Notes: generated by a model from the letters alone, not told the origin. A DNA stretch of 64,000 nt from Spirosoma endophyticum (GCF_900112365.1 NZ_FOLQ01000001.1:744001-808000); one strand, 5' to 3'; shown: positions 25,578 through 35,126, numbered from the stretch's first letter. Program-made: numbers and translations.

Positions 25578-26846
25578 TCAGCGATTAGATTTGGGTTCAA
25601 TCGTGATTTCCTCCAGGTGCTCGTACTGACTCAGATCAGTCGTAATGACGCGCTCACCCGCCTGCAACCCACTCCTGATCTCCACGAAATCGAAGTTCGA
25701 CAAGCCCAGTTCCACCTCCCGACGATGCGCCACGTTCCCCTCTTTGGGCAGCACATAGATAAACTGCTTCCGTTTCCCCTTAAACGCTGGTCCGTTTGCC
25801 ACGCGCACAGCCCTGGCCACGCGATCCGTAATGACGAATACGTCGGCTTTCATGTTTGGGCGCAATGATGCATGGGCATTATTATCCAGTTGAATCACGA
25901 ACTGAATGATCCCATTTTTGACTGCCGGTTTCACTTGTGTGATCAGCCCGCGCAGATTGGTTTCGTTGATCTTGACTATCACCGGCAAGCCCAACTTTAC
26001 CTGTTCGGCATAAACGTCGGAACAGGAACCTTCAACCCGAAAACTCCGCAGATCGGCCAGTTTCGCTACTATTTCCCCTTCGTTCACCGATGAGCCAATG
26101 TTCTCGTTAACCCAGGTCAGCACCCCCGGACGATCGGCGACAATATCGGCCTGTTTGATTTTATAAGTCAGCTCCTTCAGACTTTTCTCCTCAATCTGCG
26201 CTTGCAGGGTTGTTTCGCGCAGACTGGCACTCATCGACTGCCGATTGTAGGCAAGGTCGTTCTCCAGTTGTTTTTTCTCCAGTTCAGCCACACGTAGTGA
26301 ATTCTCCGCGCGGGTCACATCTTCGCCGGTGCTCCCGCCTACCTTCTGCAAGCGACGGGTACCATCCAGATCAGCGCGTAGTCGATTGATGTTGAGCAAC
26401 TTGATCTGATCGTTCACTTCGGCATCGTAGAGACTTTTATTAAGTTTCATTCGCAACTGGTCGATACCGTTACGTTTCAGGGCAAGTTGATCGTTCAGTT
26501 TTTCCAGTTCGATCTGCGTCAGAGATTTGTCGAGGTCCAGAATCGGCTGACCGGGTTTTACGGCTGTGCCGGGCATGAGCAGTACCCGCCGGATGCTGGC
26601 CCGAATGGGACTCGTATAGATCTGTTCGTAGGCAGGTATGACTTCACCCGTCGCGTTGAGCGAGTTTTCAACGGGACCAACTTCTGCCGTTGCTATCCTG
26701 ATTTTCTCGGCTTCAACGGATGTTTTGAGGGCACTGCGAGCCCAGGTCAGCACAAGCGTCAAGGCAACGATGACCGTCACCCCCACGATCCAGTTTCGAT
26801 TGCGGGAGCGATTCGCTATTTCAGGGGCAAGTTCTTTATCCATCAT
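25578..26846 (-). CDS. HlyD/MacA-type periplasmic adaptor, first gene of the efflux operon
   Basis: 422 residues: one N-terminal membrane helix (about 19-38), a barrel-sandwich segment (TGEVIPAYEQIYTSPIRASI), a long coiled-coil hairpin (about 105-225), the returning half with RPGVLTWVNENIGSSVNEGE, and beta-barrel and membrane-proximal domains ending LQAGERVITTDLSQYEHL. This is the periplasmic adaptor linking the inner-membrane ABC permeases to the TolC channel. Two in-frame ATGs (26846 and 26843) are adjacent; either may be used. A sigma-54 promoter candidate ends 26 bp upstream, giving a very short leader. Confidence 0.92.
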   Translation of the reverse strand: MMDKELAPEIANRSRNRNWIVGVTVIVALTLVLTWARSALKTSVEAEKIRIATAEVGPVENSLNATGEVIPAYEQIYTSPIRASIRRVLLMPGTAVKPGQPILDLDKSLTQIELEKLNDQLALKRNGIDQLRMKLNKSLYDAEVNDQIKLLNINRLRADLDGTRRLQKVGGSTGEDVTRAENSLRVAELEKKQLENDLAYNRQSMSASLRETTLQAQIEEKSLKELTYKIKQADIVADRPGVLTWVNENIGSSVNEGEIVAKLADLRSFRVEGSCSDVYAEQVKLGLPVIVKINETNLRGLITQVKPAVKNGIIQFVIQLDNNAHASLRPNMKADVFVITDRVARAVRVANGPAFKGKRKQFIYVLPKEGNVAHRREVELGLSNFDFVEIRSGLQAGERVITTDLSQYEHLEEITIEPKSNR

Positions 26847-26871
26847 CTGTGCAGTGTCTCACAGATAAAGG

Positions 26872-26887
26872 TCCAAACAACGTGCCA
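26872..26887 (-). promoter_or_regulatory. Sigma-54 (-24/-12) promoter of the efflux/two-component operon
   Basis: The minus strand reads TGGCACGTTGTTTGGA. Against the consensus TGGCACG-N4-TTGCW it differs only at the C of the -12 GC. The -24 GG and -12 G are 11 bp apart, as required. The predicted start of transcription falls about 12-15 bp before the adaptor's ATG at 26846. The operon itself encodes a sigma-54 activator, which supports the assignment. Confidence 0.7.
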
Positions 26888-26941
26888 GAGGCTATACTAC
26901 TAACAATCAGAAAATTACCCAAACCCCGCTATCAAAAAATC

Positions 26942-26976
26942 GTGCGAATTCGCACAGGCAATTGCAAAATCGCACG
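26942..26976. promoter_or_regulatory. Palindrome plus half-site, likely enhancer for the sigma-54 activator
   Basis: GTGCGAATTCGCAC (26942-26955) is a perfect 14-bp palindrome 55 bp upstream of the -24 box. A second half-like copy, AATCGCACG, lies at 26968-26976, 21 bp further upstream. NtrC-type activators bind such paired sites. The divergent GH92 gene shares this region, so a role there is possible. Confidence 0.55.
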
Positions 26977-27132
26977 TCCATATGGCATCAGCAGGCAATC
27001 TTCACCAATACTTTTTGTCGCTTTTAGCCCTTAGCTTTACAGACTACGTACATCATTCCCAAAAATCCTCAAAACTCCGTGCATCTCTTTATTCTCCGAG
27101 TGTCTGTCTGGCACCATTCGCTGACTCCCAAA

Positions 27133-29421
27133 ATGATGAAAGTTAGCCTGACCGTGCTTTTTCAATGCCTCTTTTTTATTACCTACGCCCAACAGAACCT
27201 TGTTCACTACGTCCATCCGCTGATTGGGACCGAAAAAATGGGGCACACCTTTCCGGGAGCAACGGTGCCGTTCGGCTCTGTCCAGCTCAGCCCCGACTCC
27301 GATACGTTATCCTACGAGCTGAACGGCAAGTACAACGGTGCTGTCTATAAATACTGTGCGGGCTATAAATACGAGGACAAAACGATTGTTGGATTCAGCC
27401 ACACGCACTTCAGCGGCACGGGCCACTCCGATCTGGGTGATTTTCTGATCATGCCTACTCAGGGTGCTTTGCAACTAAATCCGGGCGTGGCGTCTGACCC
27501 CAAAAGTGGGTATCGGTCAGCGTTTTCGCACGCCAACGAAGTCGCCGAAGCAGGTTATTATAAAGTAAAACTTGATGATCATAATATTCTGGCGGAGATG
27601 ACGGCCTCCAGTCGGGTAGGATTCCATCAGTACACCTTTCCGAAATCCGATCAGTCGCACGTTATTCTGGATCTGACGCATGGGATTTACAATTACGACG
27701 ACAAGGTTGTCTGGACGTATGTGCGCGTTGTAAATGATACGTTGATTACGGGCTACCGGCAAACCAACGGCTGGGCACGAACGCGAACCGTGTATTTCGC
27801 CCTGTCGTTCTCTAAACCGTTCAGGTCATACGGCCAGAAGAACCTCGATAAAGCGCAGGTGTACAAAGGATTCTGGCGCAAGTTCGACCAGACAAAGAAC
27901 TTCCCGGAGATTGCTGGTAAACGCATCCGGATGTATTTCGATTTCGACACCCAGGAGGGCGAGAAAGTACAGCTAAAGATGGCACTGTCGCCGGTTAGTC
28001 AGGAAAATGCCCTCGCCAACATGCAATCTGAAATTCCACACTGGAACTTTGACCAGACAAAAATAAAGGCGCAGGCCGACTGGAATCGGGAATTAAACAA
28101 AATCCAGATCGACGCGTCCGAAACCGATAAAGTAAATTTTTATACCTCACTCTATCACACGTTCATTAACCCAACGATGTACATGGATGCCAACGGCCAG
28201 TACAAAGGGCTGGATCAGGGCGTTCATTCGGCAACCGGGTTTACGAATTATACGACGTTTTCGCTCTGGGATACCTACCGGGCATTGCATCCATTTTTCA
28301 ATCTCATTCAGCCAGCGCGGGCTAACGACATGGTGCAATCCATGCTCATGCACTATGACCAGAGTGCATTGAAAATGCTGCCCATCTGGTCGCACTATGC
28401 CAACGATAACTGGTGCATGAGTGGCTACCATAGCGTATCGGTGCTGGCGGATGCCATTGTAAAAGGAACCTTCAAAGGCGATGCCCAAAAAGCGCTGGAT
28501 GCCTGTATTGCTACGTCCAATCACCGCAGTTACGAAGGCATTGGCGAGTATATTGACAAAGGTTACGTGCCTGCGGCCAGCAATGGCACCTCCGTCTCGA
28601 ATACGCTCGAATACTCGTATGACGATTGGTGCATTGCCCAACTGGCGAAAAAACTGAATCGGCAGGATGTGTATGATACGTATCGAAAACGCTCTCAAAA
28701 CTGGCAAAACGTCTTCGACAAGTCGATTTGCTTTATGCGCCCCCGCCTGGCGGATGGTTCGTTCAAACAGGAATTTGACGTCTACAAAACAGACGGCCAG
28801 GGCTTTATCGAAGGCAATTCCTGGAACTTCAGCTTTTTCGTTCCTCAGGACCCGGCGGCTCTGATTCAGTATATGGGTGGCCCTAAAAAGTTTGCGACCC
28901 GACTCGATACGCTCTTTTCGATGCACTTGCCGGATGAGTTTTTTGCCGAAACCGAAGACATCACCCGCGAAGGGATCATCGGCGGCTACATTCATGGTAA
29001 CGAACCGGCCCACCACATCGCCTATCTCTACAACTGGACCGATCAGCCCTGGAAAACCCAGGAACGTGTTCGCATGATCCTGAACAAGCAGTACAAATCG
29101 ACTCCCGACGGGCTGGGCGGTAACGATGATTGTGGCCAGATGAGCGCCTGGTACATGTTTTCGTCGATGGGTTTTTATCCGGTAGCGCCCGGTTCAGACG
29201 AGTATTCACTGGGTAGCCCTTCGGTCAAAAGCGCCCGACTGAATCTGGAAAGTGGGCAAACCTTTACAATCGAAGCCCTTAATCAGGGCGACAGGAATGT
29301 GTATGTACAAAAGGTGCTGTTGAATGGTCAGCCATTAACAAAACCCGTCATTACCCATTCCGATATTATGAAAGGTGGAAAATTGACGTTTTACATGAGC
29401 GCCAAACCAACCAGGAAATAA
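27133..29421 (+). CDS. GH92 family alpha-mannosidase, secreted
   Basis: 762 residues from the ATG at 27133, which opens a signal peptide (KVSLTVLFQCLFFITYAQ); a second ATG follows at once. GH92 enzymes are calcium-dependent inverting exo-alpha-mannosidases. Family segments are VHPLIGTEKMGHTFPGATVPFG near the start, FSHTHFSGTGHSDLGDF, TTFSLWDTYRALHPFFNL in the middle, and GNDDCGQMSAWYMFSSMGFYPVAPG near the end, which carries acidic catalytic residues. It probably acts in the periplasm or on the surface on mannosides from glycoproteins or fungal mannan. The 3' end lies inside a hairpin shared with the convergent oxidoreductase gene. Confidence 0.93.
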   Translation: MMKVSLTVLFQCLFFITYAQQNLVHYVHPLIGTEKMGHTFPGATVPFGSVQLSPDSDTLSYELNGKYNGAVYKYCAGYKYEDKTIVGFSHTHFSGTGHSDLGDFLIMPTQGALQLNPGVASDPKSGYRSAFSHANEVAEAGYYKVKLDDHNILAEMTASSRVGFHQYTFPKSDQSHVILDLTHGIYNYDDKVVWTYVRVVNDTLITGYRQTNGWARTRTVYFALSFSKPFRSYGQKNLDKAQVYKGFWRKFDQTKNFPEIAGKRIRMYFDFDTQEGEKVQLKMALSPVSQENALANMQSEIPHWNFDQTKIKAQADWNRELNKIQIDASETDKVNFYTSLYHTFINPTMYMDANGQYKGLDQGVHSATGFTNYTTFSLWDTYRALHPFFNLIQPARANDMVQSMLMHYDQSALKMLPIWSHYANDNWCMSGYHSVSVLADAIVKGTFKGDAQKALDACIATSNHRSYEGIGEYIDKGYVPAASNGTSVSNTLEYSYDDWCIAQLAKKLNRQDVYDTYRKRSQNWQNVFDKSICFMRPRLADGSFKQEFDVYKTDGQGFIEGNSWNFSFFVPQDPAALIQYMGGPKKFATRLDTLFSMHLPDEFFAETEDITREGIIGGYIHGNEPAHHIAYLYNWTDQPWKTQERVRMILNKQYKSTPDGLGGNDDCGQMSAWYMFSSMGFYPVAPGSDEYSLGSPSVKSARLNLESGQTFTIEALNQGDRNVYVQKVLLNGQPLTKPVITHSDIMKGGKLTFYMSAKPTRK

Positions 29422-29461
29422 AACGTTAGAGTCGGGTTCAACAACCCGACTCTAACGTTTT
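29420..29461. terminator. Bidirectional 19-bp hairpin containing both neighbours' stop codons
   Basis: Arms 29420-29438 and 29443-29461 pair perfectly around a 4-nt loop and end in A- and T-runs. The stop of the GH92 gene (29419-29421) and that of the oxidoreductase (29460-29462) overlap the arm ends. Confidence 0.9.
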
Positions 29462-30443
29462 ATTCGTCATCTAATACCACAACAGCTTTGCCGATCACCT
29501 TGCGCTCCATCATGTCGGTGAGGGCCTGCGGAGCTTCGGCCAATGAATATTGTTTCGAGATGTGGGGCGAAATTTTGCCCTGCATCACCAAGGTAGCAAT
29601 CTCCTGCATGTTTTTCAAACTGAGTGCAGCTTCTTTCTGCGTAAACGCTCCCCAGAATACACCCACCAGCGAACTGCCTTTAAGCAGTGCTAGATTGAGC
29701 GGAATCTTCGGTATGTCACCGCCAGCAAAACCCACGATCAGATAGCGCCCTTTCCAGGCCAGTGATCGAATCGCGGGTTCAGCCCATTTGTCGCCAACGG
29801 GATCATACACTACGTCAACGCCCTTGCCCTGCGTGATGTCTTTGATACGTTCGCGCAAATCTTCAGTCGAATAATTAATGAGATACGTAGCGCCTTTCTC
29901 CTGACAAACGGCCAGTTTTTCGGCCGTCGATGCAGCCGCAATGACGGTGGCGCCCATGAGTTTACCCAACTCCACAGCGGCTAACCCTACCCCTCCGGCA
30001 GCTCCCAGAACCAATAAAGTTTCACCGGGTTTTAGCTGGGCACGATCTTTCAGCGCATGGTAGGACGTACCGAAGGCATACAGCGTCGAGGCTCCCGTCA
30101 CAAAGTCCATGCCGTCGGGAATGGGGATGGTGACACGAGCGTCCGAAAGTCGTTCCTCGGCCAATCCACCGTGCGAGCCAAACGTAAACACGTGGTCGCC
30201 GGGTTTGAGGTGCGTGACGTCCTCGCCTACTGCTTTCACGATACCCGATGATTCGCTCCCCGGCGAAAACGGCAAGGCTGGTTTGAATTGATACAGGTTC
30301 CGAATCGTGAGCGTATCCGGGAAATTCAGGCTCGTCGCTTTCACCTGAGTCAGCACTTCGCCGGGGCCGGGCACAAGTGATGGAACATCTTCCAGCGTGA
30401 GTGTATCGGGCAGGCCATACGCTCGGCAAAGAATGGCTTTCAT
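29460..30443 (-). CDS. NADPH:quinone reductase-like zinc-independent MDR oxidoreductase
   Basis: 327 residues of the medium-chain dehydrogenase/reductase superfamily, quinone-oxidoreductase branch. The N-terminal GroES-like fold has LPFSPGSESSGIVKAVGEDV, and the Rossmann fold has the loop LVLGAAGGVGLAAVELGK. The cysteines of the zinc-type alcohol dehydrogenases are missing, in keeping with QOR proteins. Members reduce quinones or enoyl-like substrates with NADPH. It is 38 bp downstream of a large FtsX permease gene and may be transcribed with it. Confidence 0.9.
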   Translation of the reverse strand: MKAILCRAYGLPDTLTLEDVPSLVPGPGEVLTQVKATSLNFPDTLTIRNLYQFKPALPFSPGSESSGIVKAVGEDVTHLKPGDHVFTFGSHGGLAEERLSDARVTIPIPDGMDFVTGASTLYAFGTSYHALKDRAQLKPGETLLVLGAAGGVGLAAVELGKLMGATVIAAASTAEKLAVCQEKGATYLINYSTEDLRERIKDITQGKGVDVVYDPVGDKWAEPAIRSLAWKGRYLIVGFAGGDIPKIPLNLALLKGSSLVGVFWGAFTQKEAALSLKNMQEIATLVMQGKISPHISKQYSLAEAPQALTDMMERKVIGKAVVVLDDE

Positions 30444-30481
30444 GTTTGGTTTCTTGTTGTACCCAGGGAAATAAGCACAAA

Positions 30482-33079
30482 TTACTCAGATCGCAAACTC
30501 TTTACCGGATTCATAAGGGCTGCTTTGATACTTTGAAAGCTCACCGTCAGCAACGTAATGAGCAAAGCCCCCGCACCCGATGCGGCAAAAATCCACCACG
30601 ACAATTCAGTACGATACGTGTATTTCTGAATCCATAACTGCATGAAATACCAGGCCATCGGACCCGCAATGAGGAGCGAAATAACCACCAGTACGACAAA
30701 ATCTCGGGAAAGTAATTGCCATAGATTGGCGACCGATGCACCCATAACCTTCCGAATGCCAATCTCTTTGGTCCGTTGCTCCATCACAAATGAAGCCAGC
30801 CCGAACAACCCCAGACAACTAATGAAGATGGCGAGCACAGCAAAGAAGCTGGCTAGTTTACCAATACGTTCTTCTTCACCGAATTTCCTGGCATATTCCT
30901 GGTCGGCAAATTTGTAGTCGAACGGATTATCCGGGTCGTATTTTTTATAGATCGTTTCAATTTTGGCCAGAGCTTCGGAGGCACTTTTCGCGGGGTTAAT
31001 TTTTACCGTTATCAGCGAAACCCGCTTGTAGTTAATAAAAAAGATCGTCTGCTTAACGGGTTCATAAGGCGATTGAGTTATCAGATTTTTAACAACGCCA
31101 ATCACTTTATATTTTCCGTCGCCCCATTGAATGATTTCATTGATTGGATTTTTCAACCCCATGTAAGCCACAGCCGCTTCGTTCAGAACAAATCCGGTGG
31201 AATCTGTGGGAAATTCTTTGGAGAAATCGCGGCCTTCTTTTACCTGCCAGCCAATCATCTTTCCAAATTCGTGGGTGACACGTAACGTCACGAATTCATC
31301 AGTCATATTCGGGGCTTTGCCTTTCCAGCTTAGCCCACTGTTTGTAACATACGTATCGGTAATGGGCGAATCTGTTGCCGCTACTTCCTCAACGGCTCCT
31401 GTGTTCAGTAACTCGTCCCGGAACGTAGCAAAATGAGTAATCAGATCATCCGTTTTTATTGGAATCGAAAGCAAACTGCTACGGCTATAGCCCACTGGCC
31501 TATTCTTGGCAAAATCAATTTGTTGAAATACGATCAGGGTCCCGATGATCAGGGTTATGGAAACGGTAAACTGAACAACCACCAGCACTTTACGCGGAAG
31601 GGTTGCAAAGCGTCCGACCTGAAAAGTACCTTTTAATACCTTGATGGGCTGAAAAGAGGACAGATATATAGCGGGATAACTACCGGCCACCAGGCTGGTC
31701 AATAGGCTAAAGCCAAGAGCTGAAAACCAGAACAGTGGACTGGACCACGGGATGCCAATCTGCCGGTCGGCTACCGAATTAAATCCAGGAAGGGCAAGAA
31801 GAACCAGCAATAGGGCGAGCGCAAACGCGATGCTCACTACCAGAAACGACTCGCTGAAAAATTGCAGTATGATTTGCTTCCGCAACGAGCCAATGGCCTT
31901 CCGAACACCCACTTCTCTGGCCCGTTTCTCGCTTCGGGCCGTACTCAGGTTCATGAAATTGATGCAGGCCAGTAACAGCACGAAAAACCCAATAATACTG
32001 AATAGCCAGACGTATTGAATTTGTCCGCCTACGTTTACGCCATTCTTAAACTCCGAATACAAATGCCAGTTGCGCATCGGTAGCAGAAATAGTTCGGGCT
32101 TAAAGCGGGTGTCATCATTATTTCTAACTTTATTCAGCTTGGCATCTTTGATAGTTGCTGATACGTTGTCCATACCAGCGTTATCGGCTATCTGAACAAA
32201 CGTTTGAAACCAGCTATTCCCCCAGCTAAGCCATTCGGGCAAATCCTTCTTTTTCAGTTCCCAGGGCGCGATAAAGGCTAAATTCTGAAACGAAGAATTC
32301 TGTGGTAAATCGGCATAAACGCCACTCACCTTTACCGCCCATTTCTTGTCAAGGTTGATCAGCTTGTTCAACGGATCTGCATTGCCAAACAGGGCTTTAG
32401 CCGCCGATTCGGACAGTAAAATGGAAAAAGGATCATTGAGTCCCGCCCGTGTGCCTTTCAACATTGTCAGCGCCAGCATTTCCGTGATGTCGGGTTCCAT
32501 GAAATTGCCCGATTTTGTGATTTTCTGATTGCCAAGCGACAACAGGTGATTACCGGGATAATCAGCCGTGACGACGTACTTAAAATGTCCTCCGTAACTA
32601 CGGCGAAGTTCGGGGGCTAACTGCATCGCCTGACCAGACCAGGTATCAATTTTATCATTGAACGTCTGATTCTGCATCACCTTCGCAATGCGGTCATAAT
32701 TCGCGTACGTCTGGTTGTAGGCGAACTCGTTCCAGACCCACAGGCCAATGAGCATAGCGACAGCCATTCCTGTTGCCAGACCAGCAATGTTTATCGCAGA
32801 ATATACCTTGTTTTTAGTGAGGTTTCGAAAGGCGATTTTGAGGTAGTTTCGTAGCATATCCGTATGTGTTGGGGTTGGGTAATCGCTCGCTTCACGTTTG
32901 ATAAAAGTCGGTCGCATATAGGCCACTACGTCCCGCCAGTAGCGCCGTCGGGCGCTGGCTTCGCCCAGTTGTTGCACCCGCAGGACGTAGCGCTCGTGCA
33001 GATCGCCCAGCACTTCCTCCCGCAGATGCGGAGCGCAGAAGAGGGTGAGCAGTTTGTCAGCTAAACGGGGCGGGGTCAT
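30482..33079 (-). CDS. ABC transporter permease with prefix domain (MacB_PCD plus two FtsX cores)
   Basis: 865 residues. The first 75 form the 'permease prefix domain' found in Cytophagales (TLFCAPHLREEVLGDLHERY), a cytoplasmic extension. Then come a membrane helix (about 95-118), a MacB-type periplasmic domain, a first FtsX core (SEKRAREVGVRKAIGSLRKQ), a second membrane/periplasmic half, and a second core (MEQRTKEIGIRKVMGASVAN). Such genes normally sit beside a PadR regulator, as here: the PadR gene is 87 bp upstream on the same strand. No ATPase is encoded nearby, so a shared ATPase or a signalling role is possible. Substrate unknown. Confidence 0.88.
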   Translation of the reverse strand: MTPPRLADKLLTLFCAPHLREEVLGDLHERYVLRVQQLGEASARRRYWRDVVAYMRPTFIKREASDYPTPTHTDMLRNYLKIAFRNLTKNKVYSAINIAGLATGMAVAMLIGLWVWNEFAYNQTYANYDRIAKVMQNQTFNDKIDTWSGQAMQLAPELRRSYGGHFKYVVTADYPGNHLLSLGNQKITKSGNFMEPDITEMLALTMLKGTRAGLNDPFSILLSESAAKALFGNADPLNKLINLDKKWAVKVSGVYADLPQNSSFQNLAFIAPWELKKKDLPEWLSWGNSWFQTFVQIADNAGMDNVSATIKDAKLNKVRNNDDTRFKPELFLLPMRNWHLYSEFKNGVNVGGQIQYVWLFSIIGFFVLLLACINFMNLSTARSEKRAREVGVRKAIGSLRKQIILQFFSESFLVVSIAFALALLLVLLALPGFNSVADRQIGIPWSSPLFWFSALGFSLLTSLVAGSYPAIYLSSFQPIKVLKGTFQVGRFATLPRKVLVVVQFTVSITLIIGTLIVFQQIDFAKNRPVGYSRSSLLSIPIKTDDLITHFATFRDELLNTGAVEEVAATDSPITDTYVTNSGLSWKGKAPNMTDEFVTLRVTHEFGKMIGWQVKEGRDFSKEFPTDSTGFVLNEAAVAYMGLKNPINEIIQWGDGKYKVIGVVKNLITQSPYEPVKQTIFFINYKRVSLITVKINPAKSASEALAKIETIYKKYDPDNPFDYKFADQEYARKFGEEERIGKLASFFAVLAIFISCLGLFGLASFVMEQRTKEIGIRKVMGASVANLWQLLSRDFVVLVVISLLIAGPMAWYFMQLWIQKYTYRTELSWWIFAASGAGALLITLLTVSFQSIKAALMNPVKSLRSE

Positions 33080-33166
33080 GGGCAGCGGGGTAAGAGCATG
33101 GGGCAGAGGCTATCTGTCGCTAGTAATTGTTCATATTTCGTGAAGTACATTAGTCAGTCAGCCAGG

Positions 33167-33502
33167 TCAGCTCCACTCCAGCCGAATCTTCGGAACGATA
33201 CGGTCCCACAGTCGATTACGTACGGCACGTACCTCCTCCAGAATTCGTCCACCCAGGGGCGTAACGGTAAAAAGGCGTTTCCGGCGCCCTCCCCGCTCAG
33301 CCGTGGCTTCACCGAGCAGGGAGGTCAGATAACCTTTCTGCTCCAATCGTTGCAGCGCAGCATGAACCGCGCCCGTACTGACCGAATTACCGGTTTCCCG
33401 TTCAAGTTCTTCGGCAATGACGACCGAATATGCCTTGGGGGAGAGAGCGGCCACGGCCAGCAAAACCACTTCCTCAAACTCACCTAAATCACTTCGTCGC
33501 AT
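33167..33502 (-). CDS. PadR-family transcriptional regulator
   Basis: 111 residues. A winged helix-turn-helix of the PadR type: LGEFEEVVLLAVAAL at the start, SVSTGAVHAALQRLEQKGYL as the recognition region, and the wing with ERGGRRKRLFTVTPLGGRIL. These are small dimeric repressors, often of an adjacent transporter. It lies directly upstream of the prefix-domain permease and probably controls it together with itself. An upstream terminator separates it from the MFS gene. Confidence 0.9.
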   Translation of the reverse strand: MRRSDLGEFEEVVLLAVAALSPKAYSVVIAEELERETGNSVSTGAVHAALQRLEQKGYLTSLLGEATAERGGRRKRLFTVTPLGGRILEEVRAVRNRLWDRIVPKIRLEWS

Positions 33503-33577
33503 ACCTCAAAAGCTAAGCTGTTGATCCTACCATTGTATTACTTCTATTTCGGTATATCAAATGCCCGGCCAAACTAA

Positions 33578-33612
33578 AAAAAAGGCTATTCCGTGTTGGA
33601 ATAGCCTTTTTT
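33578..33612 (-). terminator. Terminator of the MFS exporter gene
   Basis: A perfect 15-bp stem (GGCTATTCC core) flanked by A- and T-runs, loop GTGTT, about 80 bp after the MFS stop codon on the minus strand. Confidence 0.85.
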
Positions 33613-33692
33613 CAGAAAGTCAATGAATAATCAGTGTCCAGAAACGGACAGTTGACGTACGCTTGTGGACAGGTTACAGCGGTCAGAAATAA

Positions 33693-34913
33693 TTACTTTG
33701 CCTTAGGCGTATTGGGCAAAAACACGGTCAGTATACCCAGCAAAGGCAGAAATGAACAGACGTTATAAACGTATGGCAGACTGGTAGCATCGGCCAGACG
33801 ACCCAAAACAGCCGAACCAATACCACCCATTCCGAAGGCAAAGCCAAAAAACAGTCCGGCAATCATGCCCACTTTACCGGGTACGAGCTCCTGCGCGTAC
33901 ACCAGAATAGCCGAAAACGCCGATGAGAGTGTCAGGCCAATGCACACGGTGAGAATGCCCGTCCAGAAAAGATTCACATGAGGTAATAACAGCGTAAAGG
34001 GAGCCGCGCCAAGAATTGAAATCCAGATGACGTAGCGTCGCCCAATCCGGTCACCAAGCGGTCCTCCTACGAATGTCCCAACAGCAACCGAAAACAGAAA
34101 TACGAACAGGTAAATCTGTGATTCCTGTACAGACAAATGAAATTTCTCAATGAGGTAAAACGTGTAGTAGCTGCTCATACTGGCCATATATACGTACTTG
34201 GAAAAGACCAGCACCAGCAGGATACCGAGAGAGATTAACGCCCTTTTTTTCGTCAGACCAGGCATCAGCTCCAGGCCCGCTTTAGCCGTCCGACGCACAT
34301 TATGCTTCTTATACCAATTTCCTAAAATCACTAAAATGCAGATGGCCAGCAGCGCAATTCCCGCAAACCAGCTCACCGACGACTGCCCATACCTAACGAT
34401 AACCAGCGCGGCCAATAACGGCCCAATGGCGCTTCCGGCATTGCCGCCCACCTGAAACAAGGATTGAGCCATCCCTTTTTTACCGCCCGATGCCAGAAAG
34501 GCTACGCGGGATGCCTCTGGATGGAAAATGGCCGAGCCAATGCCGATCAGCGCAACCGACAGGAGCAGCCAGGGAAAGACATTAGCTACCGATAAACTTA
34601 GCAGACCAATCAGGGTAATGCACATGCCAACGGCCAGTGAATAGGGCATCGGGTTACGATCCGTAAACAGGCCTACAAATGGCTGACATAAGGAAGCCGT
34701 CAATTGGAAGACCAGTGTAATCAGGCCGATTTGCGTAAAATTCAGCCGGAATGATTCTTTGATAACGGGATAAATTGCCGGTATAACTGCCTGAATGGAA
34801 TCGTTCAGCAGGTGCGAAAAGCTGATAGCAAATAAAATTGGAAAGACTGTTTTTTCGGCAGAAACAGCTGGTTTGGTCGGTAATGCAACTTGTCCCATTA
34901 TAGATCCGATCAT
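33693..34913 (-). CDS. Major facilitator superfamily exporter, Fsr (fosmidomycin-resistance) type
   Basis: 406 residues with twelve hydrophobic helices. The N-terminal AISFSHLLNDSIQAVIPAIY and the following FRLNFTQIGLITLVFQLTAS are typical of the Fsr subgroup of drug:proton antiporters. The cytoplasmic loop between helices 2 and 3 shows the MFS pattern GLFTDRNPMPYSLAVG, and GPLGDRIGRRYVIW lies in the second half. Fsr exports fosmidomycin in E. coli; the substrate here is unknown. The start may be Met1 or Met6. It is a single gene with its own terminator. Confidence 0.87.
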   Translation of the reverse strand: MIGSIMGQVALPTKPAVSAEKTVFPILFAISFSHLLNDSIQAVIPAIYPVIKESFRLNFTQIGLITLVFQLTASLCQPFVGLFTDRNPMPYSLAVGMCITLIGLLSLSVANVFPWLLLSVALIGIGSAIFHPEASRVAFLASGGKKGMAQSLFQVGGNAGSAIGPLLAALVIVRYGQSSVSWFAGIALLAICILVILGNWYKKHNVRRTAKAGLELMPGLTKKRALISLGILLVLVFSKYVYMASMSSYYTFYLIEKFHLSVQESQIYLFVFLFSVAVGTFVGGPLGDRIGRRYVIWISILGAAPFTLLLPHVNLFWTGILTVCIGLTLSSAFSAILVYAQELVPGKVGMIAGLFFGFAFGMGGIGSAVLGRLADATSLPYVYNVCSFLPLLGILTVFLPNTPKAK

Positions 34914-35002
34914 CTGGTATAGTTACAAAAGTAGATTAGTTTATCAAACGCTGGATATTAACGATGAGTAATTGAACGTAGCTCCCACCTTTAACAAATA
35001 AA

Positions 35003-35031
35003 AAAGCACGGTAGACAGTCTACCATGCTTT
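35003..35031 (-). terminator. Terminator of the M14 carboxypeptidase gene
   Basis: A 13-bp stem with one mismatch (AAAGCATGGTAGA on the minus strand), followed on the minus strand by TTTTTT. A second short GC-rich hairpin (CTCCC/GGGAG, 35061-35082) lies closer to the gene. Confidence 0.75.
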
Positions 35032-35126
35032 CCAGACCAACCTAATCTGAACTACGGCGTCTCCCTTCCTTCGGGGAGGGAGATTGACCGATTGATTGTT
35101 ACATCCTTTTCGGGACGTCTCTTCAA

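Noticed and set aside
28147-29016. A 289-codon open frame antisense to the GH92 gene
   Set aside because: It lies fully inside a gene with strong family motifs; its product has no recognisable pattern and is a shadow of codon usage.
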